Positions 35,450 through 46,760 of a stretch of DNA of 64,000 nucleotides are shown one piece after another. The notes under the pieces are model-generated. The model searched no databases. It saw only the letters and a list, made by a program, of their open reading frames with translations, and had not been told where the DNA came from. A program made the translations under genes and the position numbers. Numbering within the stretch: the first letter of the stretch is position 1; every line of letters starts with the position of its first letter. This stretch comes from Phoronis australis (taxonomy: Eukaryota > Phoronida > Phoronidae), in assembly GCA_002633005.1 (NCBI GenBank), contig NMRA01000959.1, positions 1 to 64,000 on the forward strand, written 5' to 3'.

Positions 35450-37575
35450 TGTGCAGGTCTGATGTGCCCAGTTGTGATATTTCTGGCACTGCAGTCACAC
35501 TTCCCGAGGTCTTGAACAACTGTATGACTGTCTGCACACCAGACACATCTCGTCATCCTCCTGGGGATTACATTTGCGGGTCTTTTTTGTGCTTTTTTCT
35601 TAGCTGACTGTGATGTTTTCTTCGCCTTATATTCCTCTAACTTTCTCTTGGTAGGTTGATGAAGTGATGACAGCAGCTGTTTCTGCCCTTGATGTCGAGT
35701 GCCGAGATAAACTCGGCAATGGCGACAGTTGTCTTATGATGACTTCAAGTTTCTCTTGCTCTAAAATTGTATTGTCCTGCAGAACACATGTATAGTGACC
35801 AACATCGTCACCAATCGTTGCAAATCGTACAATGAGGAAATCCTTCTCAAGCGTTCTGATTCCGCATTGTGCGATAACAACGTCGTCGGAATTTAGCACG
35901 CTGATAGTATTTCCGATCACTTTGCTTAATGCCGCCAGCTCTAGTTCTCCTGGCATACACGTCAGGTCAGCCATGGCAGCTATGCGTTCTTTCATCGAGT
36001 TGTATCGCAGTTCCATCGGTAGGTCTCCATTGATTACCTCCGTATCCAACCCCTCGTATCCACCGATGTTCTGGTACATGTAAGTGATCACTTTCCCTCT
36101 CAGGCCATCAGATTGTGTGGTCTGATATATATCCATGAGAGGATCTAACGGTCGTCCATGCTGTTCTCACTCTGCATCTTGGAGATGCATCTCCAAAGAG
36201 ATTACTAAACTGCGGAAAAGACAGCATCCATCCCCCGACGTTTTTATTTCTGTAACCGTCGACGATATTTCTACGGCTGTCGACGTCAGTGAGTCTGCCA
36301 TTTCCACAGCAGGCGAGCAACACTTTGAACATAACCAGCGACTGCAGCATCTTGTTCCTCCTCTGACGGCACCATGAAGGACCCTCCGAAGTCTTCATCT
36401 CGAAACACGCTTGGGTCAAAAGGCCATAAACCACAAGCCCGAATGCCATTTACGGCTCTCTCGGGGACGCTTGTGAGACGAAATGCTTTGCCTGGTAGAG
36501 CTGCAATTTCGTGAATAGTGAATCTCCTCCCTGGGTTGGCCATCAACAAGGTGTCATCTTCTGCATTAAAGGCGGCCTTTAACGATATGAAGCAAAATCG
36601 GTCAAGCGGTTGCAATTTGTGGGTGCAATGCGGTGGAAACGTTGTCATTTCCATGCCGCTATCGCGAAAATAGTCGGCTGCTTAAAGCGTTTTGTGACTA
36701 TGGTGCCCGTCTAATAAAATAATGTGAGGACTTTCCTTCGAACAGATCGTCATGTTCTTAAAATTTTATAAAAATCTTCCAGCCTTTCACAAAACAGATC
36801 TGCATCTGTCCATCCGTTGGAACTGGCGCGCCCGACTGACTGTGGAGGAGCACTATTCATTAAGCTCTCCTGCATTCACTTCCTGGGAAATATATATATA
36901 GGGGTGATGAATGTACCGGAAGCACTGCACGCACAAATACAGGTGATCAGTGCTCCTCGTTCACCGCCTGTTATTCTTCCAAATGAATCCGAATAACTCC
37001 TTTGCATGCCAGTACTTTCCGTGGTTTCTAGAACGTTGTGCAACCTGTCTCATCCATATTCCAAATCCTTGATGGCAAGTACATGTAATTCTGTTTATTT
37101 AGACAATCGTTTAGTAGGCTGCAAAAGGCAGAAATTCGCTGTTTATTAAACCTTGAAGCTCTGTACGTGTTTAGGTTTTCTCAAACTGAGGTCCTGTCAC
37201 CTAGGGAAAGCCTTCGCCCAGTTTGTTCCTGCCAACTTTGAGGTCTTGTTGAAGGGGTGATCAAGGCTAGCGGTTTCAGCGACATCGAAAGCAAGTCTGC
37301 ACAAGTCATGCATGGACAGAGCAAACGACGCTGCATTGCCTCTACATGTGTTTTAAGCTCTATTTCGACCCTAACAGGGAAAGCTGGGTTGAATCTTCCA
37401 AACATGTGTGCCCGGTTCATCCACAAGACTGTCCTGCTGACGCCGGAGGGTTTCGGCCGGAACTCTGAACTACATGTATTTCCTAGCCCTGAACAGAGGG
37501 ACTCCTTCAACTACTGCCTTTAGCGCTGCTTGTAACATTTCTTCTCCATACTTTCCCCTTTCTGTCAAGTGGGTA
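35393..37575 (-). pseudogene. Pogo/Tigger-like DDE transposase with an embedded OTU protease domain
   Basis: Read on the minus strand, across several frames. An N-terminal helix-turn-helix region is followed by a CENP-B-type DNA-binding part (LAGTNWAKAF, then LSLRKPKHVQSF). Then come the DDE_1 catalytic core motifs NMDETG (37043-37060), ILLDGHHSHKTL (about 36682-36717) and PPHCTHKLQPLDR (near 36601), with D2 to D3 spacing of 35 residues, then GLWPFDPSVF. Next is an OTU domain (see separate entry), followed by LSPLPSLSR and AAVITSSTYQEK, a Lys-rich tract, and a C-terminal zinc-finger-like segment (CLVC at 35534-35547, WAHQTC at 35453-35470). The order DDE, tail (PLP..ITS.Y.E), Lys-rich, Zn-finger is typical of Tigger transposases. 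The OTU is inserted between DDE and tail. In-frame stops (36682-36684, 36167-36169, one in the finger) and frameshifts show it is dead. It is a mobile-element gene acting on its own transposon ends. Confidence 0.85.
35780..36301 (-). other. OTU-like cysteine protease domain within the transposase
   Basis: From the ATG at 36301-36299 the frame reads MADSLTSTAVEISS, then GDGCCLFRS (36221-36235 holds the D-G-x-C nucleophile box). An in-frame TGA follows at 36169-36167. The same frame continues with LRGKVITYMYQN, ELRYNSMKERIAAMAD, PGELELAALSKVIGNTISVL and GHYTCVL, whose His codon is at 35795-35797. D-G-x-C, E-L-x-x-L and the late H-Y are the hallmarks of OTU deubiquitinase-like proteases, so Cys and His are both retained. 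The transposase reading frame (ending 36286) overlaps the OTU ATG by 16 bases in another frame. Either this was a second overlapping frame or a single frameshift split one fusion protein. The other damage makes the second more likely. Confidence 0.75.
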
Positions 37576-37622
37576 ACATTTAGATATTTTCATAAAATTT
37601 CTAAAAAAAACCTCGCATCAAA

Positions 37623-38634
37623 CAAAGTTACACAATGTAGGCCCTAACTTTTTTACCTATCCCTTCACCCGTTAGAGTTACGAATGTGCCTAGTAAATGA
37701 AAACAGTAATGATATCATTAAATTGCAAAAAAAGTTTTTTATAAATTCAAGGTACTTGTTTAAAGGCAGAGCACACTTCGACTGATAGAATTCTAAGTGT
37801 AAGGGCAGAACGCCCACTGTACTGAAGCCAAAGGCCCTTGTAGGCGTTTTACCCACCAGCATGGAGGCATTTTATTCCCAGTGAACAGCATCCTATTTTT
37901 TAACAAAACACTGTACAAAGGGAGATAAGTCAAATTAAATGACTCTAACAACAACTTAATACACTAATTTAGCAGGAAAAATGTCAGTTATTATTAGTAA
38001 CGCATGCTACACTAAACTTAACGAAGTGTTGTTTTTACAAGAAAACCAACGTAAATAATGAAGCATAGCTCATAAACATACCGTTGAAGTCTGAGTTTCA
38101 AAAAAACGTGTTTAACCGGAAGACGTAATGCTTCACGTGACTCCCTACGTTGTATAATTTCCGACATATAGAGGGTAGGCGTTTGACCTCGCGTAGGCTT
38201 TTTGCCCCATGTTACTCTTCATGTACACATGTAGGTGAGTTACACAACCAGGCAAACACTACCCAGTGAGTAGGCGGGGTGGGTTGCAAACTGAGAAAGA
38301 CCACCAGCTAAGAGTACTGAATAAAAACCATTGAAGAATAATTTTCAATACTTAATTAGAGGTTTCCGTAAACATGAAATCGATTTACTGCTTTTTATGT
38401 ACATGTATATTTTTTAAAAACCTGCCCGATCAAAACAAATGAACGTCACCAATAACGCTCCGCCGTTTGATCCTTGAGAGCTCTAGACACACAATCAGTT
38501 GTTTCCAGAGCTTCAGAAAAGAGAAAATAACCTTACCTGGATACCTCATTCGTTCCCTAAAGAATTTCACTGACGAGATAGCTCACACACTATTTGCTGT
38601 GCAGTCTGAGACTTAAAACAGTACTTGGGACATT
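37623..38634. repeat. ~1-kb block, copy 1 (duplicate at 38939-39969)
   Basis: Nearly identical to 38939-39969, from 'caaagttacacaatgtagg' to 'ggacattac'. It holds short GC words related to 'gggcaaaacgcc' in both orientations (37802, 37846, 38186, 38197). These also occur at 32325-32350, so the block may be the right end of the pogo-like transposon. No gene: the frame on the minus strand at 37665-37862 is a repeat by-product. Confidence 0.9.
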
Positions 38635-38937
38635 ACCAGCCGATTTCATAAAGGTGGTTTAAAGTTAAACCTGGTTTAAACTGGGCTTAGACCAGGTTTA
38701 AAGATAATCTGCATTTCATAAAGGTGGTTTAACTTTTAGACCAGTGGTCTTGTAAAACCTGGTTTAACTCCACTTTAGACCTGGTTGAAGTCAGTTTTCA
38801 TTTCACCAACGAGGTATACATTACTTGGACCTGTATTTAGATCATAAACCAGAATTAACTTTAGACTTGGTCATACCCAGGTTTAACACTTTTAAAGATG
38901 GCCGACTCAGACTTGCGAGATATACATGTGCTCTATN
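38635..38937. mobile_element. MITE-like sequence between the duplicated blocks
   Basis: Contains 'tttcataaaggtggttta' twice (38644 and 38714) and many forms of 'ttaaacctggtttaaac' in both orientations, typical of short non-autonomous elements or foldback sequences. It ends at an N (38938). Exact ends and target duplication could not be defined. Confidence 0.45.
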
Positions 38938-38938
38938 C
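38938..38938. other. Undetermined base at a duplication edge
   Basis: A single N directly precedes the second copy of the ~1-kb block, again suggesting an assembly join. Confidence 0.9.
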
Positions 38939-39969
38939 AAAGTTACACAATGTAGGCCCTAACGTTTTTACCTATCCCTTCACCCGTTAGAGTTACGAAT
39001 GTGCCTAGTAAATGAAAACAGTAATGATATCAATAAATTGCAAGAAAAAAGTTTTTTTATAAATTCAAGGTACTTGTTTAAAGGCAGAGCACACTTCGAC
39101 TGATAGAATTCTAAGTGTAAGGGCAAAACGCCCACTGTACTGACGCCAAAGGCCCTTGTAGGCGTTTTGCCCACCAGCATGGAGGCATTTTATTCCCAGT
39201 GAACAGCATCCTATTTTTTAACAAAATACTGTACAAAGGGAGATAAGTCAAATTAAATGACTCTAACAACAACTTAATACACTAATTTAGCAGGGGAAAA
39301 TGTCAGTAATTATAAGTAACGCATGCTACACTAAACTTAACGAAGTGTTGTTTTTACAAGAAAACCAACGTAAATAATGAAGCATAGCTCATAAACATAC
39401 CGTTGAAGTCTGAGTTTCAAAAAAACGTGTCAGCAGACGATCGTGTTTAACCGGAAGACGTAATGCTTCACGTGACTCCCTACGTTGTACAATTTCCGAC
39501 TTATAGAGGGTAGGCGTCTGACCTCGCGTAGGCTTTTTGCCCCATGTTACTCTTCATGTACACATGTAGGTGAGTTACACAACCAGGCAAAGACTACCCA
39601 GTGAGTAGGCGTGGTGGGCTGCAAACTGAGTGAGACCACCAGCTAAGAGTACTGAATAAAAAACATTGAACAATAATTTTCAATACTTAATTAGAGGTTT
39701 CCGTAAACATGAAATCGATTTACTGCTTTTTATGTACATGTATATTTTTTAAAAACCTGCCCGATCAAAACTAATGAACGTCACCAACAACGCTCCGTCG
39801 TTTGATCCTTGAGAGCTCTAGACACACAATCAGTTGTTTCCAGAGCTTCAGAAAAGAGAAAATAACCTTACCTGGATGCCTCATTCGTTCCCTAAAGAAT
39901 TTCAATGACGAGATAGCTCACACTATTTGCTGTGCAGTCTGAGACTTAAAACAGTACTTCGGACATTAC
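38939..39969. repeat. ~1-kb block, copy 2
   Basis: Second copy of 37623-38634, with few substitutions, a ~15-base extra segment ('cagcagacgatcg') near 39430 and a few 1-4-base indels. This level of difference is what two haplotypes of a polymorphic marine animal could show. Confidence 0.9.
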
Positions 39970-42600
39970 ATGTTTTCTTTTCGATCATCTTGCTTGTGAT
40001 GAAATGCATTTTATCATGTAACTAACGTGACGTATAAACCCGTGCGTGGAGGGCTGGGTGTTCCTATTTGTTATTTGTTGCTTCATTTCACCTGTGCAAA
40101 CACGTGGCACTTCTTACTTGCATACCAAATTTAATAGTATTCCTCGTAGAATGCATATCAAGGATTCTGGATTCATAAAGTTGAGTTAAATCTGCAGTTT
40201 TGATGCTGTGAATGAGACTGAATGTGATGTTATTGTAGTTGAGATACCATGCTTGTCACTTTGGGGGCGTGGTTTTGATTACTACCTGCTGCCAATTTTC
40301 AGACATTGGACTTGAACAACAAATTTGTTCGCGCAGTTTCACTACAAGACAAAAAGTTCCGTCCGTCGTTAAGTTCTCAAGTGATCTAGCTAGGCTACAG
40401 GATTTCGGACCGACAGACAACCGCTAACAGCTTAAAGTTGACCCCTAGCACAACTAGGAGACGTTCGGTAAACCAAGTTTCTTGCTGGATGTGATGCAAG
40501 GGAAAATGCGGGCTGGCTATTAGGAGGCGGTTGGTCGGAAGAGATTTAAGCAACAAACGAACTAGAGTTTAACGAATCTATTGTGATATTTGAAGTGATA
40601 AGCCAAGCTGAGTGAAACTAAAGTATTAATCTTAACACTGCAGACTGTGCAGATTCAAGATGAGTGCGCACGAAAGACCACGAAACGGACTCATTTAAAA
40701 AAACGTAGAAAGTCACATAAAGCCTACATGTACAAGACACAATAATCAACCAGTTGAGTTCGATGTATGTATTTAAGTCGCACTGCATCCGAGAATATAC
40801 AGCAAACCAGTTTGTCTGAAATGATCGCAACAATGCACCAAGCCTTCTGGAAACTCAATCTTTAACAGTTGGTTGAACTTGTTTTGACCTGCTCTGTTAA
40901 GACTGTCGACAACTGACTCATTTCTAGCTCACTAGCCGATCGAGAATGTCACAAGGGGTGTAACCGCACGATCTGCATATGACAACGGTGTTTTTTTTTT
41001 ATTTTTGTCCATGACCCTGGGAGGGGGGTGCTCTGTCCACCTTAAAACCACTTTGTAACTGTCGCGACATTATTCCTTCACATTTTCGGCTTGACAAGGG
41101 AAATCACTTATTGATATTTTAACTTCAGTTTGGTATTACTGATTGAAATATGTTTCGAGTAATATCTAAATGATACGTGCGTCTTAAGTTCCTTTACCCC
41201 ACATATCGCGTTTTGGTCGTGATAGACCGATCACAAAAACCTCCCTCATTTTTGGGTCAGTGGAAATTCCAAAAAAACACATTTTTTGGCCGGTAACATG
41301 CAATTTCATTCCTATTCCCATTACCTGAAGGCGTTAAGTTCCATTGCCAGACCAGACATAGTTTATTGCCCCTTCTGCCAAACGGGTAACGAACAATTCG
41401 AATCTCTGATAAAAGCGAATGTCAAGTTTATAGTCCCTGTAACCTCCGAGCTGCGATCACAAAATTCTTATGCACACTAGTATACATGACATGCAGCACG
41501 ATCTTGTACTCGAGGTCATTGGTTAATGTATTGAATGATACATTGTTGAGCGTTAAGATCACTATGCATGCACAACCAACGATTAAATATATCCATCTAT
41601 TTGGCGTACCAACATATTACACTACGTAGGGATTTCTGTCGTTTGCACAACCTCTGGACGAATGCGGGTAAATGTTAATGAGACTCTTCCATTGACTATT
41701 TTTAAAATGAAGTAATATTACATAGACCCAAAATAATGATTGCATAGGTATTCATTATTTACTCAGTTTCTAATACGGTAGGCCAACCCCGTTTTCGTTT
41801 AATTCTTATCGTCCTAGCGCATGAACGGCAAATTTAGCTGCAGCAGTGCATTGTACACACATGAAATTGCAATGAGTGAAGATTAACTCTTGACATGAAA
41901 CTAGGAACTGGTATTTTTAATGGTTCATGGTTCCTAGAACGAGTTCTGAATAGTAGCGTTAGGTAGCCACCAAATACTTGCAGCCGAGAAAATATTCTTG
42001 AGCCCACAATAATGTATATTAACTAGAAAGATTATTGTCATGCCCTGAAACTTTCTATTTCGAATTGAATTAGACATACCATACTGATCAGTCATTACTT
42101 GGTGGCCTATAGTGATAAGAACTCATAGCCTTTTATCAATTCTAAAACGTGTTACAGCTAAGTTATCCATAGTGAGAGATCTTCAATACATCTTTTTTGT
42201 TTTCTTCAGCGAATTTGAGTGTTCAAACTCTTATTTTGCACCTTCTTTTGTCCGTTACTATTTGGTCATATTCCCTCTGTACATATCTTTAGGTCAATCA
42301 TTATCTATTTGTTTCACTTGCAACAGAACTAACTGGTTTCCCAAGATTAAATTCATATGTTGTGCTTTTCAACTAAGTAGCTATGTATGTACCTGTAAGC
42401 GAGCCTATGATCTTATTTTTTTTAAAATGACTCCCCTAATTGTCCTTACTACCTTATTCATTTAACAACCCTTGAATTTTCAACAAGCATTGGTGTATTA
42501 ATTGTTAAATACGGCTATCCTTTGAGTGCCTCGAGTAGTGTGAGTTTCTCTGGTCTTACAATGTTTTCATCCGCATGGTAACAGTTCAATTCTTCTCACC
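39970..42600. other. Intergenic, no gene recognised
   Basis: AT-rich. Frames at 40239-40427, 41286-41480 and 42112-42465 have no recognisable domain. The last lies just upstream of the retrotransposon and might be its 5'UTR. Confidence 0.45.
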
Positions 42601-42642
42601 GGTATCGAATGAGATATCACGCTATGCGGGTTCAGCTTACTG

Positions 42643-45600
42643 ATGTGTCTTACTATTGTTTACATAACACCTGACTGTATGGATTACGGAATCGTCATTG
42701 GCATGTGCCTCCTTTTAGCTGGCGATGTTGAAGAAAATCCTGGGCCTGAAGACAATACTACCTTTAAAATCTTATTTTCAAATATTAACAGCATTAAATC
42801 CAACAATTTCTCCAGATTCCATTTTCTAAAAAGCTTTGTTCTGTCTCACGATTACATGATTGTCGCTCTGTGAAACTTGTAATGTTACCAAAGACGACCT
42901 TGATAATGAACTAATCATTCCTGGTTACAGTGTAGCCTATCACAGTAACAGTGGCCGTGGCATCATCTTATTCACTAAAAACTCTCATTTAAATTATGTC
43001 ATAGCTTAACTTGTCCTCAGTTATGCAACTGCTGGATCGAAATTTATTTCGATCACAGAAAAATTTACTATGGGTTGTTTTATCGCTCACCTTCTCAATC
43101 ACCAACTGAAAGAAAACTCTACTTCAAAGCCCTAGCCTATCAGTTAGCGGAACTTAACCTCAATTTCGTTAGTATAATCATAAATGGTGATTTCAATGCC
43201 CGAAACTCTACATGGTACAATGATGATCATGACAATACGGCCGGTCTACAATTGTTTGATATCTTATTGTCTAATGACTGCATACAACTAATTAATGAGC
43301 CAACCAGTATCACCGACGTTTCTCATTCATGTATTGACCTCTGTATAACAAACAATTTGAGTATCATTGACTCATGTTCTGTACAACCTCCTGTTGGCAA
43401 TTCTGATCACCACACAAACGAAACCACTCTAACACTTAAAAAACCGGTTAAAGAACAACACACCACTCGAACCAATTGGAAATATGATCAGGTCGACACC
43501 GATAAACTGCATCAGGATATCACCAACACTGACTGGGATTCCATATTGAACACTGGCGACATTGATGACACTGTTTCACTCTTCACTAGTACTCTCTATG
43601 AAAGTTTAAAAAAACAACATCCCATCAACTGAAAAGATAATTAAACACAACAGCCAACAATACTGTTAAACGGGCAATCCGCACAAGAAACAGACTTTAC
43701 AGCTCTTTCAGAAGATCTAACAACACTATAATCTACAACAGATATAAGGAGCAGTCACGTCTTGTTGAAACTTTAGTAAATCAAGCCAAAGCTGATCACC
43801 GACACAAGCTTTTTCAACAAATTAACAGCGCAAGCAAGAACTCCAAACAATACTGGAACATCATCAATAAAATACGCGACAATCAACAACAATCCTCCTA
43901 TCCTGTCATCAACTATAATTGTTACCTAGCCTCAAGTAGTAGTGACAAGTGTGATTTGTTTCTCAAATTTTTCACGAACAAAAGCCACATTATACCAACT
44001 GAAGTAGGTAACTTTCCCTTTCTTCGTGAACGTTGTCTCAATCAACAGTCTGACATCCCGGCTAGTCAAACTGATGTCTGGAAGTAACTCAATGAAATTG
44101 GCTCCAATAAGAATGATGGCACAGCTTGAATAACCAGCAAGATGATCAAAATGATTGCCAATGAAATTACCATGCCCCTGACCAATCTGTTTAACAAAAT
44201 TCTTCAGCTAGGTATATATCCGTCTTCTGGAAACATGAAATTATGGTCCCTATACACAAAAAAGGCTCCAAAACTGAAATTTCAAATTATTGCCCAATAA
44301 CTTTACTTAACACCCTGTCCAAAATCTTTGAGAAGATCATTGCTCAAAGTATTCTTACATTTCTCAAACAAAACAACTTGATCTATCATCGCCAATTTGT
44401 TTTTTTTTTGCGTGGGAACAGTACCGTGGCACAACTTGTTGAAATAGTACATGAGATTCATTTACATTTTTAGAAGGGCGAGAGTGTCAGGTCCATTTTT
44501 GTAGATATAGCTTCTGCTTTCGACTGTGTCCCTCACGACCTTCTACTTCACAAACTTCGATCCTATGGCATTACTGATAATCTTTTAAACATGATCCCCT
44601 CATATCTCTCCGAAAGAACATATAGTGTTCGTGTCGACGGCGTCCTTCCGACTTTATCCCCTCCTGGATTTGTAAACGCAGGTGTACCGCAGGATATCGT
44701 ATTGGGCCCTCTTCTCTTCTTGGTTTATATTAATGACCTTCCTGATAACCTGACATGTAGCACATACCTTTATGCAGATGACACGGCGCTTTTTCACCCC
44801 TTCGCAGGGAGCAGCCCTGAATGCTCTTTGCAGCTTCAACACGACTTAAATAAACTCAGCTAATGGCCACAAGAATGGAGAATGAATTTTAAACCAGAAA
44901 AAAACGTTGACCTCACCTTCTCCAAATCTATTAATGCTCTCTTCCTTGTTGACATGTGTTATGACCTTCAACTTAATGATGAAATCATTCCTAGAAAACA
45001 GTCGCACAGACATCTACTGTAGGTGTACTGTTAGATGAAAAACTCTCATTCACCCCTCACGTTCGGGAGCTCGTACAAAAAACTCAGGAACTGATTAACC
45101 CACTTAAGCTTGTCTCTCGTCATCTGAATTCTACACACCTAGAAGTTTTGTTCAAATCATTTATACTTCCACACATTGATTATTGTGATATTATATATCA
45201 GTCTGCCAATACGGGTGCACTCCAACATTTGCAGAAGTTACAATATCAAGCCGCCTTACTCATGACCGGAGCTTACAGGGGATCCAATAGTGTTAAGGTT
45301 TTGAATAGTCTCAAGTGGCCCAAACTGTCTACTCGACGCAATCTTCACATGACCACATTTACTTTCAAGGTAATAAACAATGTCAACAACGTGTCTGTCA
45401 AAAAAATATTTGATCTATATACTAGACAAGGCCATCGTAGTGATTTGAGATCCTCCACCCCATATGCAATTCCTCCGTCGTTCAGTCAGGCATTCAGAAG
45501 GTCTACAGTCATGATGTGCATCAACAACTGGAATTCTCTTCCAGTCTCTGTTAAGGAAAGCAACTCTTTTACGAGTATAAAAAATAATTTTAGAACTGTT

Positions 45601-46201
45601 TTTCATAATTTTGATAACTCAACACCCTTGACTCAATTCTCCCTTACCCGCGATAACGAAATAGCATTGTGCAGATCAAAATGTGGCCTTTTCCTCAACT
45701 CTGACAAGTTCAGCCGCAACTTTAGTAATGTCTCTCCAAACTGTAAATGTGGTGACCATCAATCTTATCCTCATATTTTCTTCAAATGTCCCCTCATCGA
45801 ATCCCTGAGAGACTCACTCTTTCGTGCACTCAATGATAACGCTCTCAATTCTTGTAATATTATCCCTACTAGAGTTACATTATTACTGAATGGTAGTCCT
45901 AACCTTGACTTTGTTCTCAACGAATTCCTCCTAAGCAACGTAAGCAAATTTTTATGTACCGTTTATCAATATTGTTGCATCTGATTTCCCTACATTTATC
46001 TGTACATATTTTTGTTTTTATATATCTGTAATAGCATGTCTAAGTATTGGAATACTTATTTTAGATACTACTTAATTGTATATACCTCTATGTATATAAG
46101 TTTCATTTATGAATTGTTTATAACCCAGATATAATCCTTCGCGGTTTCTGGGTTTGTTATTATTTCTTTGTGTGTTCTGTGTATCCTTCAATAAATATAT
46201 A
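42643..46201 (+). mobile_element. Non-LTR retrotransposon C with N-terminal 2A peptide, decayed
   Basis: The reading frame begins at ATG 42643 with a 34-residue leader ending in a 2A motif (42724-42747), followed at once by the endonuclease (TFKILFSNINSIKSN, then IINGDFNARNSTWYND and PPVGNSDHHTNE, to 43632). The reverse transcriptase follows: MVPIHKKGSKTEISNY (44243), the AGVPQ box, [11 protein letters not shown], and the catalytic YADD at 44771-44782. A 278-codon frame (45148-45984) covers the thumb (FILPHIDYCDIIYQ) and a C-terminal C-x-C..H..C zinc knuckle (CKCGDHQSYPHIFFKCP). The 3'UTR ends near 46201 in 'aataaatatatat'. Frameshifts (first near 42870, others between 43632 and 45148) and stops make it inactive, yet the motifs are well kept, so it is fairly young. 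The clade looks CR1/L2/Crack-like. The 5' end is not defined. Confidence 0.85.
42724..42747 (+). other. 2A ribosome-skipping motif
   Basis: DVEENPGP matches the D-V/I-E-x-N-P-G-P consensus exactly. Separation would fall between the GGG codon (ending 42744) and the CCT proline codon (42745). The preceding 34 residues include a hydrophobic run (YGIVIGMCLLLAG), which resembles the signal-sequence-like 2A leaders described in some marine invertebrate non-LTR elements. Confidence 0.85.
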
Positions 46202-46550
46202 TCGCAGTCCGGGTACGCTTATGCCATCCTTGAAAAGGTCGACCCCTTTTCCCTGTAGAATGCCGTCGACACCATGGTAGTTTCAGACACTTGAATAAAA
46301 TTACTGGCTGCTTATTCCTGTGTCACACTGCAGCAGCAGCCCTTAGCTATCCTCAGCGCCAGCTTACAGTATGAAGACTATCGTCAAATTACAGCTTGTT
46401 AGTAGGCCTATACAGCTTTGCGCCATGGCTACCCTTGGGCCTACCTGGCACTTGGCCACAGTGCTCGCTCAAACGAGGTTTTTTTAGAACTCGGGGTTTT
46501 CTGGCAAACTGCGCAAAGTTGTTGACTTTCAAGGGACATTTGCCTAGACA
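46202..46550. other. Intergenic
   Basis: No gene recognised. A 73-codon frame (46396-46617) has no domain. Confidence 0.4.
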
Positions 46551-46760
46551 TTGCATGAGTGCAGCAAGCCTAAAAATGGGGTGCCGGAATTTTTTGAATG
46601 TGTACCGTTTGCTATAAGATTCACTGATTATGTTCAGAGCTATGAATTGCAGGTGCTACATTTTGGTACTTCCTGCCTTTTAGTTGATTTTTGTCTGTTT
46701 TTCTACTTTTTTCGGATATCGTGCTTCTCTAATTGAGGAAGACCTTTTTCCATTCCTCCA
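46551..46760 (+). repeat. Dispersed repeat with decayed ORF, related to 60555-60815
   Basis: The frame here shares a peptide pattern with 60555-60815: an aromatic-rich start, V-Q-S-Y-E-L/V, then L-V-D/E-F-C-L-F/Y with a Phe-rich run, then a similar 'gacctttttcc' segment. The DNA also aligns ('gttcagagctatgaa'). It is probably part of an unrecognised mobile element or a repeated gene fragment. Confidence 0.5.

Noticed and set aside
36108-36449. 113-codon minus-strand frame
   Set aside because: It lies in the third frame, between the DDE and OTU frames that carry recognisable motifs; a shadow.
37665-37862. 65-codon minus-strand frame, repeated at 38980-39180
   Set aside because: Conserved only because the whole 1-kb block is duplicated. 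Composition and context are non-coding.
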